Part shown: one piece after another, positions 25,460 through 34,233 of the stretch
Layout: each line of letters opens with the position of its first letter
Numbering within the stretch: the first letter of the stretch is position 1
DNA from: Xylanimonas protaetiae
GTDB taxonomy: Bacteria; Actinomycetota; Actinomycetes; Actinomycetales; Cellulomonadaceae
Length of the DNA: 64,000 nt
Assembly: GCF_004135385.1 (NCBI RefSeq)
Contig: NZ_CP035493.1
Span: 310,001-374,000 of the forward strand
Direction: 5' to 3'
Position numbers and translations under genes: made by a program
The notes under the pieces: model-generated
Databases searched by the model: none
What the model was told of the DNA's origin: nothing
Seen by the model: only the letters and a program-made list of their open reading frames with translations

Positions 25460-27072
25460 CGCCGCGCGTCCTGCGCGTCGACGGCCTGCACCCGCACGCG
25501 GTCGGCCGCCTCGGCGGTCGGCGTGGGCGCGACCGACGACACGAGCAGGTCCGACCCCGCGCTGAGCTCGAGCGCCCAGGCGACACGGCCCTCCGCGCTC
25601 CCGTCGACGTCGACCGACACGAGCGCGGGTGCGCTCTCCCCGACCCAGTCAGCGACCGCGGTGCGCTGCACCGTGCCGGGCGTCAGGTCCAGCCCGACCT
25701 CCGTGAGCACGGCCCCGTCGAGCCCGTAGACGCGCACGGTCGCGCGCACCGGGTCTCCGGTGGGGTCCGAGCCGTCGCGCGTCTCGGGGAGCGCGCCGAC
25801 GGTCAGGATCGGCCGCGTGCCCGCCGGGACGGCGACCAGGCCGTGGTCGCCCGGACCGGGCAGCGGCTGGCCGGCGGCCCACGCGACGTCGAGCATCGTG
25901 CCCTGCACGACGTCGTCGGGCGAGGTCGCGGCGGCGCGCGAGTACCCGGCCGCGGCGACGACGTCGACGTCGGCGTCGACCACGACGACGTAGCCCCCGG
26001 CGGGCAGGCCGCCGAGCGGCACGTCGGTGACGACGCCCGGCTGGAGCTCGACGGACTCGGTGCCGCGCAGGCGTGTGATGCCGTCCTCCCCGTAGATGCT
26101 CACGCGCGCGGTGCCGGGCCCGCCCTCGGGTGCCAGCACCCGCAGCACGGGCGCGTCGGGGTCGTCGAGCGGCTGCCCGTCCGAGACGACGCCGGCGACG
26201 GTGACGCTGCGGGCGGGCGCGGCCCCGGGCGCGAGCAGGTCGACGCCGCGCGGCAGCAGGCCGGCGAGCGACTGCACCTGGAGGTTCGCGGCCACGCGGG
26301 CCCCCGTCGAGGCGACGTGGACGGCGATGCGGCGCTGGTCCGGCGCGGCCGCGCCGACGTTGACGCGGGTCGTCTCGCCCGGGCCGACGAGGAACGTCCC
26401 GCGGCTGCCGAGCGCGACCTTCCCCGCGGGCCCGAAGACGTCGAGCGTGACGGTCGCGCTGCGCTCGCTGGGGTTCTGCACGACGAGCACGGCCGTCGTG
26501 CCGACCTCGGTGCCCCCGCCCACGATCCACTGCGAGATGGCCGGCGGGACGCACGGGGCGCTCGCGAGGCCGCGCAGGTCGCCGGCGGTGGTCAGGGACG
26601 TCGTCGCGCCGGCCGCGCGGAGCGGCTCCCCGGCGCCCGGGACGGCCGCGACGACGGTCCCGGCGGTCGCCGGGGCCGTCCCCGCCGCGGCGGCCGCGCC
26701 GCGGGCGAGCGGTGCGGGGTCGCCGCCGGACGGCGACCAGGTCGCGTCGCCGCCCGTGCCGAGCACGCCCGCGACGACGGTCGACTGCGTCTCCACCGGC
26801 GTGGCCGTGAACTGCGAGTCGCCCACGTTCGCGCCCTCCGCGAGCGCCGCGGGCGGCGGGCAGACGAGCAGCGCGGGCGCCGGGGCGACCGCGACGTCGT
26901 GCACGGTGCTCACGGCGGGCGCGGTGCCGAGCGCACTCGCCCAGGGGCCGGCGAACAGCGTCGCGGCCGCCAGGGCACCTACGGCGACCACGCCCGTCGA
27001 CGTCGCCCCGACGACGCGCAGCGCGCGTCCTGCCCGGCGTCGCACCGGCTTCTGGCTTGGCTTGCGGGCCAT
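25456..27072 (-). CDS. DUF5719 family secreted/anchored protein
   Basis: The 538-residue protein has a very basic N-terminus (MARKPSQKPVRRRAGRALR), one hydrophobic helix at about 20-48 (signal anchor), and a long extracytoplasmic beta-rich region with NPSERSATVTLDVFGPAGKV-type segments, as in DUF5719. It is 3 nt downstream of the large glycosyltransferase gene on the same strand and almost certainly co-transcribed. ATG 27072 has GGGAGG 5-6 nt upstream. The open frame continues through the next gene, but that is a different protein in another frame. The role is unknown; the context suggests envelope glycan assembly. Confidence 0.8.
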   Translation of the reverse strand: MARKPSQKPVRRRAGRALRVVGATSTGVVAVGALAAATLFAGPWASALGTAPAVSTVHDVAVAPAPALLVCPPPAALAEGANVGDSQFTATPVETQSTVVAGVLGTGGDATWSPSGGDPAPLARGAAAAAGTAPATAGTVVAAVPGAGEPLRAAGATTSLTTAGDLRGLASAPCVPPAISQWIVGGGTEVGTTAVLVVQNPSERSATVTLDVFGPAGKVALGSRGTFLVGPGETTRVNVGAAAPDQRRIAVHVASTGARVAANLQVQSLAGLLPRGVDLLAPGAAPARSVTVAGVVSDGQPLDDPDAPVLRVLAPEGGPGTARVSIYGEDGITRLRGTESVELQPGVVTDVPLGGLPAGGYVVVVDADVDVVAAAGYSRAAATSPDDVVQGTMLDVAWAAGQPLPGPGDHGLVAVPAGTRPILTVGALPETRDGSDPTGDPVRATVRVYGLDGAVLTEVGLDLTPGTVQRTAVADWVGESAPALVSVDVDGSAEGRVAWALELSAGSDLLVSSVAPTPTAEAADRVRVQAVDAQDARR

Positions 27073-27074
27073 GG

Positions 27075-30000
27075 TCACCTCCCCCTCCGGCGCCCGACGG
27101 GCAGGGCCAGCAGCACGTACACGAGCAGGACTGCGCCGCCGATCCCCAGCCAGAGCGGCTGCCGCACCACGGCGTGCTCCACCTCGAGGTGGCCGCCGGC
27201 GGCAGGGACGGCGAAGGCCTGGAGCCCGTCGGCGTCGACGACGGGCAGGCGCCGCCCGTCGACCGTCGCGCGCCAGCCGCGGTCGGCCGCCGAGGCGAGG
27301 ACGAGCGTGCGGTCCGGGGCGACCGCGTCCGCGGGCGGCACGTCGGTGTCGACCGTGCGTCCGTCGGACGGCACGGCCGCCAGGGTCGTGGGGCGGTGGT
27401 CGGCGGACGGCGGCCCGGCGGTGAGCCGCGCCCAGCCCGGCGCGGGCTCGCCCTCGACGGCGACGCGCCACAGCAGCGTCCCGTCGCCCTCGGTGACGCG
27501 CTCGAGCCCCGGCACCATGTCGAGCGTCGTCACGAGGTCGGGGTCGGCGTGGGCCTGCACCTGCACGGCGCCGACGCCGAGGTCCGCGAGCTGCGTGGAG
27601 AGCCCCGCCTCCTGCCCGACGCTGAGCGCCGCGACGAGCGAGTCGAGCCGGTCGGCGGCCGCCGGCGACGTCCGCACGACCGCCGACGAGTCGACGAGCG
27701 CGGACCCGTCGGCGCGCAGCAGCGTGTAGCCGACGACGCCGTCGCCCGTGTGCCCGAGCTCGAGCACGCGGGCGGCGCGAGGCTCGGCCTGCATCTGGCG
27801 CCCGACGGCGGGGACGACGGCCGCGGAGGTGGCGTGCAGGTCGCCGAGCTCCCGCCCGTGCGACTCCGCGAGCGTCCAGGAGAGGGCGCCGGCGCCGGGG
27901 AGCAGCACGAGCACCGCGACGGCGACGAGCCCCACGCCACGGCGCGCGCGCGTCCACCCCGTGCGCTCGGCGTCGGCGAGGGCCTCCCGCGCCACGGGCG
28001 CGCCGAGCAGCGCGGCACCGCCGAGCCCCAGGAGCACGAGGCTCGCACCGGCCCCCGGCCAGGCGCCCTGCGCCGCGGCGAGCATCCCGGCCACCATCCC
28101 GACGGCGGCGACGAGCCACGCGGTGCGCGCCCCGCCGACGACGCGGGGCCGGGCCAGCGCGGCGAGCGCGAGGAGCACGACGAGCGCGCCGAAGACCCAG
28201 GGCGCCGCGTCGGCGAGCCGCGCGAGCACGGGGTGCGCCCCGGCGTCGACGGCGAACCAGGCACCCGGGACCTGCGCGTGGCCGAGCAGCAGCTGCCAGC
28301 CCGCGGGCGCCTCGCCGGCGGGCACGGGGGCGCCCGGCTCGGCGAGCAGCAGCCGCCACCCGCCGGCGTCCCACGTGCGCAGCACGTGCAGCCAGAAGGG
28401 CGCGGCGACGACGACGGAGGGCACGAGCGCGAGCGGCAGGTTCCGCCGGTCGCGGGGCGCGGCGAGCATGCCGAGCACCACGACGACGGCGACGGCCGGC
28501 AGGAGCACGGGCGCGCCGGCCACGGCGACGGCGAGCAGGAGGCCGGCCGCGGCGGCCGCTCCGAGCGACCCGCGGCGCACGCGGTCCGAGCGCCACACCT
28601 GCCGGGCGCGAGCCTCGGGGTCGGGGTTGGCGGACTCGGGCACCTCGACCTCGTCGCGGGCCTGCGCGCCCACCGAGCGCACGAGGGCGAGCGCGGCCCA
28701 GGGCAGCGCGAGGTGGGCCAGCAGGGCGCCGTACCGCCCGGTCTGGACGGCGGCGAGGAACGCGGGCGACCCGGCCCAGGCGAGCGCGCCGACCGTACGC
28801 GCCCACGTGGAGCGGGTCACGGACCCGGTCGCGAACCAGGCGCCGAGCGCGGCCAGGGGCAGCGCGGCGACGAACAGCACGTTGACCGCCGTCTGGAGCG
28901 AGCCGCCGGCCAGCCATGCGAGCACCGTCAGCGGCACGAGCACCGGGTCGGCGGGGGCACGCTCGCCCAGCCCGCTGGCCACCCAGCCCGACGTCGCCGC
29001 CGACCACACGTCGCCCGCCGAGCCGTGCGCGGGCAGCAGGGCCCCGCCGACGATGCGCCCGCCCTGGGCCAGCACGCCCTGCCAGGCCCCGAAGATCGCC
29101 ACGGCGAGCGCGGCCGTGGCCAGCAGCGTCACGAGCAGCCCCGTCCGCCTCCGCAGCGCGAGCCTGCGCAGCTCGACGCGCTCCAGCTCGGTGGGCGCCC
29201 ACCGGGTCCGGTTGGCCTCGTTGCGCGCGAGCCGCACGTCGCGCCGCTCGGTGTACACCTGCCGCCAGCTCGCCAGCAGCGGGTGCAGGGTTCGTCGTGG
29301 GAGCCGGGCCGTGCGGGCGGCGGCGCGCCGCGCGGTAAGCAGCGGCCCGGGCCGCAGCAGGTTCCACAGCGCGGCGACGATCTCGTCGCGCGCCTCGCCG
29401 GGGTGCTTGAGCGCGAGCCGGTACATCGCGGCGAGCGGCGCCCACAGCACCATCCCGAGCATCGCGAGCGGCAGCAGGGGCGCGGGGACGTGCGCGAGCC
29501 GGTGGTGGACCTGGCTGCGGCGTCGGGCCAGGTAGGACGCGCTCTCGTCGGGCGCCCGGCCCGGCTCGCCCCGCAGCCCGAGCAGCGACGCCTGCGCGTG
29601 GTGCACCACGGCCTCGGGGACGACGACGACGCGGTGCCCCGCGCGGCGCGCCCGCCGGCACAGGTCGAGCCCGTCGCCGAACGCCCCGTACTCGGGGTCC
29701 GTGCCGCCGAGCTCCTGCCACACCTCGGTGCGCACGAGCGCGCCCGCGAGCCCGACGGCGAGCACGTCCTCGCGCGCGTCGTGCTGGCCCTGGTCGATCT
29801 CCGTGTCGTCGATGCCCGTCATGCGGCGGCCGAGCGGGGACACCGTGTGCCCCACCTCGACGAGCATCTGCCCGCCCGACCCCGGCTCGAGCGGTGCGCC
29901 GTCGTCGGCCAGCGGCCAACGGCGCTGCTTGCACCCGGCGATCGCCACGGCCCGGGTGTGCTCGACGGCGCGCAGCAGCGCGGCGAGCGCCCCGGGGTCG

Positions 30001-30392
30001 GGGGCGGAGTCGTCGTGCAGGAGCCAGATCCAGCCGTGCGGGGTCGCGGCGCCCGCGGCGAGCGCGAGGTCGACGGCGTCGCCGAACGTGCGCGCGCCGG
30101 CGGCGGGCACGAACCGGGCGGCGTCGAGGCGCAGGCCGAGCGTCGTCCCCGTGGACCGCGGCGCGTCGACGTCGACCACGACGACGTCGTCGACCGCGCG
30201 GTCCTGGGCGCGCACGGCCGCCAGGGTGGTGGGCAGGAACGGGCTGCGCCCGCGAGTGACCACGACAGCCGTCACGGTCACGACCTGGGGGATCACGCCC
30301 GTCAGGGCGTGCACCACGTCGAGAGCGGCGTCGCCGGGGGTGGAACCCTCCCCGGGGAGGCCGCGGAGCTGGGTGAGGTCGGTGGCAGTCAT
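27075..30392 (-). CDS. large GT2 glycosyltransferase fused to a polytopic membrane domain
   Basis: The 1105-residue protein has an N-terminal GT2 domain (about 38-330). TAVVVTRGRSPFLPTTLAAVRAQ is the opening strand, WIWLLHDDSAPDPGAL the acidic donor/metal motif, and GAFGDGLDLCRRARRAGHRVV an ED/DxD-like later motif. About twelve or more hydrophobic helices (roughly 310-960) follow, plus an extracytoplasmic C-terminal domain and a final helix before GRRRGR. It probably extends a lipid-linked or cell-wall glycan. The frame is open to 32339 through opposite-strand genes; ATG 30392 is the family-like start. Conserved next to DUF5719 and whiB in actinobacteria (general knowledge). Confidence 0.85.
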   Translation of the reverse strand: MTATDLTQLRGLPGEGSTPGDAALDVVHALTGVIPQVVTVTAVVVTRGRSPFLPTTLAAVRAQDRAVDDVVVVDVDAPRSTGTTLGLRLDAARFVPAAGARTFGDAVDLALAAGAATPHGWIWLLHDDSAPDPGALAALLRAVEHTRAVAIAGCKQRRWPLADDGAPLEPGSGGQMLVEVGHTVSPLGRRMTGIDDTEIDQGQHDAREDVLAVGLAGALVRTEVWQELGGTDPEYGAFGDGLDLCRRARRAGHRVVVVPEAVVHHAQASLLGLRGEPGRAPDESASYLARRRSQVHHRLAHVPAPLLPLAMLGMVLWAPLAAMYRLALKHPGEARDEIVAALWNLLRPGPLLTARRAAARTARLPRRTLHPLLASWRQVYTERRDVRLARNEANRTRWAPTELERVELRRLALRRRTGLLVTLLATAALAVAIFGAWQGVLAQGGRIVGGALLPAHGSAGDVWSAATSGWVASGLGERAPADPVLVPLTVLAWLAGGSLQTAVNVLFVAALPLAALGAWFATGSVTRSTWARTVGALAWAGSPAFLAAVQTGRYGALLAHLALPWAALALVRSVGAQARDEVEVPESANPDPEARARQVWRSDRVRRGSLGAAAAAGLLLAVAVAGAPVLLPAVAVVVVLGMLAAPRDRRNLPLALVPSVVVAAPFWLHVLRTWDAGGWRLLLAEPGAPVPAGEAPAGWQLLLGHAQVPGAWFAVDAGAHPVLARLADAAPWVFGALVVLLALAALARPRVVGGARTAWLVAAVGMVAGMLAAAQGAWPGAGASLVLLGLGGAALLGAPVAREALADAERTGWTRARRGVGLVAVAVLVLLPGAGALSWTLAESHGRELGDLHATSAAVVPAVGRQMQAEPRAARVLELGHTGDGVVGYTLLRADGSALVDSSAVVRTSPAAADRLDSLVAALSVGQEAGLSTQLADLGVGAVQVQAHADPDLVTTLDMVPGLERVTEGDGTLLWRVAVEGEPAPGWARLTAGPPSADHRPTTLAAVPSDGRTVDTDVPPADAVAPDRTLVLASAADRGWRATVDGRRLPVVDADGLQAFAVPAAGGHLEVEHAVVRQPLWLGIGGAVLLVYVLLALPVGRRRGR

Positions 30393-30460
30393 CGCCCCTC
30401 GATGATCGGTCGGGCTGTGCCGAATCCTGGGCATTTGACGGCCCCGGCGGGTCGGCCACG

Positions 30461-30466
30461 TAGCGT
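30461..30466 (+). promoter_or_regulatory. leaderless -10 of the first DUF2142 gene
   Basis: TAGCGT ends 7 nt before GTG 30474 and favours this start over the in-frame GTG at 30465, which overlaps the hexamer. Confidence 0.55.
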
Positions 30467-30473
30467 GGCCGTC

Positions 30474-32078
30474 GTGCGCCGCGCCCTCGCCGCTGTCCCC
30501 GTGCTCGTGTGGCTCGCCGTCGCGCTGTTCCTGACGACGAGCCTCGCCCAGACCCTCGTCCTGCCGAACGGGCGCTCTCCGGACGAGCGCCAGCACGTCG
30601 ACCTGGTGGTCAAGGCCGCCACGGGCCAGGCGTGGCCGTGGCCCGACCCGGGCACCGCCACCATCGCGACGGGCTCGGGCGCGTCGCAGTTCCTGCCGTC
30701 CAACCGCCTCGACGGCCCGCAGCACCTGCCGCTCGTCGACGTCCCGGCGCGTGGGGAGCGCGCGTCGTACCTGGACGCCGGGGGCGCCGAGCCCTGGGCG
30801 TCCGTGCGCGCCGACGGCGTCACGCGCGCGGTGCGCAACCAGCTCGTGCAGCACCCGCCGCTGTACTACCTGGCCGGCGGCGCGCTGCTGAACCTGTGGC
30901 CCGACTGGCAGCACGCCCCCTTCGACCAGGTGTGGCTCACGCTGCGCTGGGCCAACGCCCTGCTGCTGGCCCCGCTCCCCCTGCTGGTGTGGGCCGTGGC
31001 GCGCCGCCTCCGGCTCCCGGCACCCCTGCCCGTCGCCGCGGCGCTCGTGCCCTTCGCCGTGCCGGAGCTCACGCGCCTGGCGGCGTCGGTCAACAACGAC
31101 AACCTGCTCGTGCTGCTCTTCGCCGTCGTCACGGTGCTGCTCGCGCGCGTCGTCACGGGCGACGCCTCGCGCCGCACGGGCGTGCTGCTGGGCGTCCTGA
31201 CGACGGCGGCGCTGCTCACCAAGGGCTTCGCCCTGCTGCTGCCCGCGTGGATCGCCCTCGCGTACGCGGTGCTGTGGTGGCGCAGCCGGACCCGCGCGCC
31301 CGTGGTGGCGCTGGGCCTCGCTGCCGCGTGCGCCGTGCCGGGCGCGCTGTGGTGGGTGCGCAACCTGGTGCTCTTCGGCCGCGTGCAGCCCGCCGGGAAC
31401 CGCGTCCACCAGGTCTCGCCCGAGCCCCTGTACTCGTGGTCCGACGGCGGCTGGCACTGGCTGGGGCGGCTGCTCGACCGGTTCGTCACGACGTTCGCCG
31501 TGCAGGACGGGTCCGCGCGCCTCGCCCGCGACGCCTCGTGGTGGGGAGCCCACGTGCTCCTCGTGCTCGTGCTCGCGGGGCTGGCGCTGACCCTGGCCCG
31601 GGGCGCGCTGCGCCGCGCCGACGTGGCGGTGCTCGTGCTCCCGACGGTCGCGCTCGGGGGGATCGTGGCCGCCGGGTCGTGGGAGACGTTCACGACGGTG
31701 CACACGATGGCGGCCATGCAGGGCCGCTACCTGTACGGCGGCCTCGCGGGCATGGCCGTGGCCGCGCTGGCCGCGGCCGGGGCGCTCGCCCCGCGCCGTC
31801 GCCGGTTCGTCTCCCTCGGGGTGCTCGGCGTCGCCCTGGTGGTGCACGCGGCGTACCAGGTGGACGTCTGGCAGCTCTACTGGACGGCCCCGGGGAGGTC
31901 GCTCGCCGACGCCGCCCGGGCCGCGTCGCACCTCTACCCGTTCGGGACGGGCGTCCAGGCGATCGTGCTGACGGCGGCCGCGGCAGCGCTGGTCACGTGC
32001 GTCGTCGCCACGGTGCGGGCGGCGTCGGCCGCCGCACCCGACGACGTCGAGATCAGGGTCAGACGGCGCGGCGCTTGA
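30474..32078 (+). CDS. DUF2142 membrane protein, GT-C-like
   Basis: The 534-residue protein has about eleven hydrophobic helices. The DUF2142 hallmark RSPDERQHVDLVVKAATGQ follows the first helix, in the extracytoplasmic loop where GT-C enzymes carry their catalytic acidic residues. TRLAASVNNDNLLVLLF and MQGRYLYGG are further family-like points. Probably a glycosyltransferase using lipid-linked sugars (inference from family topology). It diverges from the giant GT gene. Its last 20 nt overlap the convergent whiB gene. It is one of four DUF2142 proteins in the window. Confidence 0.82.
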   Translation: MRRALAAVPVLVWLAVALFLTTSLAQTLVLPNGRSPDERQHVDLVVKAATGQAWPWPDPGTATIATGSGASQFLPSNRLDGPQHLPLVDVPARGERASYLDAGGAEPWASVRADGVTRAVRNQLVQHPPLYYLAGGALLNLWPDWQHAPFDQVWLTLRWANALLLAPLPLLVWAVARRLRLPAPLPVAAALVPFAVPELTRLAASVNNDNLLVLLFAVVTVLLARVVTGDASRRTGVLLGVLTTAALLTKGFALLLPAWIALAYAVLWWRSRTRAPVVALGLAAACAVPGALWWVRNLVLFGRVQPAGNRVHQVSPEPLYSWSDGGWHWLGRLLDRFVTTFAVQDGSARLARDASWWGAHVLLVLVLAGLALTLARGALRRADVAVLVLPTVALGGIVAAGSWETFTTVHTMAAMQGRYLYGGLAGMAVAALAAAGALAPRRRRFVSLGVLGVALVVHAAYQVDVWQLYWTAPGRSLADAARAASHLYPFGTGVQAIVLTAAAAALVTCVVATVRAASAAAPDDVEIRVRRRGA

Positions 32079-32385
32079 GCTTGCGGCGCTCGCGCTCCGA
32101 CAGGCCGCCCCAGATGCCGAAGCGCTCGTCGTTCGCGAGCGCGTACTCGAGGCACTCGGCGCGCACCTCGCACCCGCTGCAGACCTTCTTGGCCTCGCGG
32201 GTCGAGCCGCCCTTCTCGGGGAAGAACGCCTCAGGGTCGGTCTGCGCGCACAGCGCGCGGTCCTGCCATCCGAGCAGCGTCTCGTCCTCGAGAGGCGTGC
32301 CGAACAGCGGGAGGACCGGGGCGACACGCTCCGGCGCACGCAGGGCGTCGGACGGGAAGTCGTCCTCGTCGAGCAAGTTCCACAT
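32059..32385 (-). CDS. whiB2: WhiB family transcriptional regulator, WhiB2/WhmD-like
   Basis: The 108-residue iron-sulfur regulator has four cluster cysteines, C46, C69, C72 and C78 (CSGC and ECLEYA). GIWGG at 90-94 and a basic C-terminal tail (ERERRKLKRR) that binds DNA or sigma factor follow. In mycobacteria WhiB2 controls septation. The whiB2 assignment rests on position beside DUF3499/zincin-like genes, as Rv3260c; I could not run a subfamily tree. ATG 32385 has GGAGGG about 7 nt upstream. The open frame extends 41 codons more, over the promoter. Confidence 0.88.
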   Translation of the reverse strand: MWNLLDEDDFPSDALRAPERVAPVLPLFGTPLEDETLLGWQDRALCAQTDPEAFFPEKGGSTREAKKVCSGCEVRAECLEYALANDERFGIWGGLSERERRKLKRRAV

Positions 32386-32427
32386 GGCGGGCCCTCCAGG
32401 TGCTTTTACGGAAACCGCATACGTGGA

Positions 32428-32456
32428 ATTACACGCGTGTCTTTCGGACACGTCAA
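32428..32456 (-). promoter_or_regulatory. sigma-A-like promoter of whiB with internal palindromes
   Basis: TTGACG (32451-32456) and TGTAAT (32428-32433) are separated by 17 bp, the best consensus promoter in the window. Transcription would start near 32421. CGTGTC (32436-32441) and GACACG (32447-32452) form an inverted repeat in the spacer, and ACACGCGTGT (32431-32440) is a perfect palindrome over the -10 edge; both could be operators. Confidence 0.75.
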
Positions 32457-32517
32457 GCCGGAATGTGCTAGCGAGGCGCCGAATCGCGCTCCTTCCGACG
32501 CCATTCACCCAGCCTTA

Positions 32518-32523
32518 TACCCT
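32518..32523 (+). promoter_or_regulatory. leaderless -10 of the TIGR03089 gene
   Basis: TACCCT ends 6 nt before GTG 32530. The overlapping TATACC gives similar AT-rich character. Confidence 0.5.
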
Positions 32524-32529
32524 GGGCCC

Positions 32530-33294
32530 GTGAACACCGCACCTGGAGCGCCCGCGACCGTTGCCCAGCTGATGAATGTGCTGCTCAGGGAGCCGGGACG
32601 GCCCCGGATCACGTGGTACGGCGACGACGGAGAACGCGTCGAGCTCTCGGGCGCGGTGCTCGTGAATTGGGTCAGCAAGACGACGAACCTGCTGGTGGAG
32701 GAGTTCGACGCCGCGCCCGGTTGTCGCACGTTGATCGATCTGCCCCTGCACTGGCGGACGGCCGTCTGGTCGCTGGGCGCGCTGCGCGCGGGCGCGACGG
32801 TGGTGCTGCCCGCGGACGACGGCTCCGCGCCCGACGGCCGGGGCGTCGACGTCGTCGTGACGACGCGTCCCCAGGAGCACTCCGGCGACGTCGTCGCGGT
32901 GGCGCTGCCCGCGCTCGCGCGACGCTTCGACGGCGACCTGCCGCCCGGCGCCGTCGACGCGGCCGGCGCCGTGATGACGTACGCCGACCAGATCCTGTGG
33001 ACGTCCGAGACCGACCCGTCCGAGCCCGCGCTCGTGGCGCCGGCCGCGACGGCCCCGGTGCAGGGCGTGCTGCACGGCGACCTGCTGGCGTGGGCGGAGC
33101 GCACGTCGCCCGAGGCGGGCGCGCGGCTGCTGCTCGACGGGCGCCGGCCCGTGCTCGACGCGCTCGCGACGATGATCGGCACGTGGGCCGCGGGCGGGTC
33201 GGTGGTGCTCACGTCGGCCGCGACGGCGGCCGCCCTCGAGGCCGACGGGGAGCGCCGGGAGCGCCTGGTGGCTCAGGAGGGTGTGACGGCCTGA
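32530..33294 (+). CDS. TIGR03089 family protein
   Basis: The 254-residue protein is similar to the N-terminal part of AMP-binding (acyl-CoA synthetase-like) enzymes but lacks the catalytic C-terminal domain, as is usual for TIGR03089. Seen are TWYGDDGERVELSGAVLVNWV, TLIDLPLHWRTAVWSLGALRAGATVVL and a C-terminal GTWAAGGSVVL. Function unknown, probably non-catalytic. The frame is open to 32437, but GTG 32530 is preceded by a -10 hexamer at 6 nt. It is divergent from whiB and convergent with the next gene. Confidence 0.85.
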   Translation: MNTAPGAPATVAQLMNVLLREPGRPRITWYGDDGERVELSGAVLVNWVSKTTNLLVEEFDAAPGCRTLIDLPLHWRTAVWSLGALRAGATVVLPADDGSAPDGRGVDVVVTTRPQEHSGDVVAVALPALARRFDGDLPPGAVDAAGAVMTYADQILWTSETDPSEPALVAPAATAPVQGVLHGDLLAWAERTSPEAGARLLLDGRRPVLDALATMIGTWAAGGSVVLTSAATAAALEADGERRERLVAQEGVTA

Positions 33295-33300
33295 GGGGCG

Positions 33301-34233
33301 CTACCGCCCGCGCGCCGGCCGGACCAGCACGCCCACGGCCGCGAAGAGCAGGTCCACGAGCGTCAGGAGCACGCGGGCGAGCAGCACGACGAGCAGCACC
33401 GCGGCGTGCGGCAGCGACGCCGCGAGCAGCGTGAGCAGCACGGCCTCGCGCACGCCCGCGCCCGCGGGCACGAGCACGACGACGAACCCGGCCACCCAGG
33501 CGATCGCGTACGCGCCGACGAGCAGCACGAGCGTCCGCGGTGCGGCCTCGAGCCCCAGGCCCGTGGCGAGCAGCCACACGGCGAGCCCGGCGAGCGCCCA
33601 GCTCAGCACCGACCACGCCACGGCGACGCCCAGGCCGGACCACGTCAGCGGACGCTCCAGGGGCGGGCGGCGCAGCAGGCGGAAGCCGAGCCCGACGAGC
33701 CTGCTCAGCACGGGCGGGAGGAGCAGCACCAGCAGCAGGGGCGCCGCCCACGCGAGCCACACCCAGTCGCCCAGGGCGTCCGCGCCCGCGACGGGCAGGC
33801 ACACCGCCGCGACCACGACGCCCGAGACGGTCCCGAGCAGGACGGCCAGGGCCATCCCCGCGAGCGAGCGCGCGCGGGGCACCTTGTGGTCGGCCCCGAT
33901 CTCGGCGGCAGCCACCACGTTCCACACGCCGCCCGGCACGTATTTGCCGATCTGGCTGATGCCGAACACGGAGACCGCGGGCCGCAGCGGGAGCGGCGAG
34001 CCCAGGTCGGCGAGCACGGCCCGCCAGGACAGGAAGGTGGCCGCCACGTACGCGACGGCCACCGCGGCGGCCGCAACCAGGTTCGTGGCCGGCATCCGGT
34101 GCGCGGCCGCGGCGAGCTCGTCCCACGCCCCGACGACGGCGACGACGGCGAGGGCGACGGCCCCGAGCAGGAACGCCCACCGCACGAACGGGGAGCGGAC
34201 GACGGCGAGGACCCGGTGCACGAGGGCGGTCAC
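33301..34233 (-). CDS. lysylphosphatidylglycerol synthase-type membrane protein (UPF0104/YbhN-like)
   Basis: The 310-residue protein has about eight hydrophobic helices and the family motif VFGISQIGKYVPGGVWNVVAA near residue 91. AGFVVVLVPAGAGVREAVL near the C-terminus is also family-like. Such proteins are flippase-like membrane domains often adjacent to glycosyltransferases. GTG 34233 overlaps the upstream GT4 stop as GTGA, making it the last gene of a four-gene chain (DUF2142, GT2, GT4, this gene). Confidence 0.82.
   Translation of the reverse strand: MTALVHRVLAVVRSPFVRWAFLLGAVALAVVAVVGAWDELAAAAHRMPATNLVAAAAVAVAYVAATFLSWRAVLADLGSPLPLRPAVSVFGISQIGKYVPGGVWNVVAAAEIGADHKVPRARSLAGMALAVLLGTVSGVVVAAVCLPVAGADALGDWVWLAWAAPLLLVLLLPPVLSRLVGLGFRLLRRPPLERPLTWSGLGVAVAWSVLSWALAGLAVWLLATGLGLEAAPRTLVLLVGAYAIAWVAGFVVVLVPAGAGVREAVLLTLLAASLPHAAVLLVVLLARVLLTLVDLLFAAVGVLVRPARGR

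Noticed and set aside
25456-30459. 1667-codon continuous frame suggesting a DUF5719 fusion protein
   Set aside because: The upstream two thirds is a shadow of the giant GT gene; the DUF5719 start at 27072 has its own Shine-Dalgarno.
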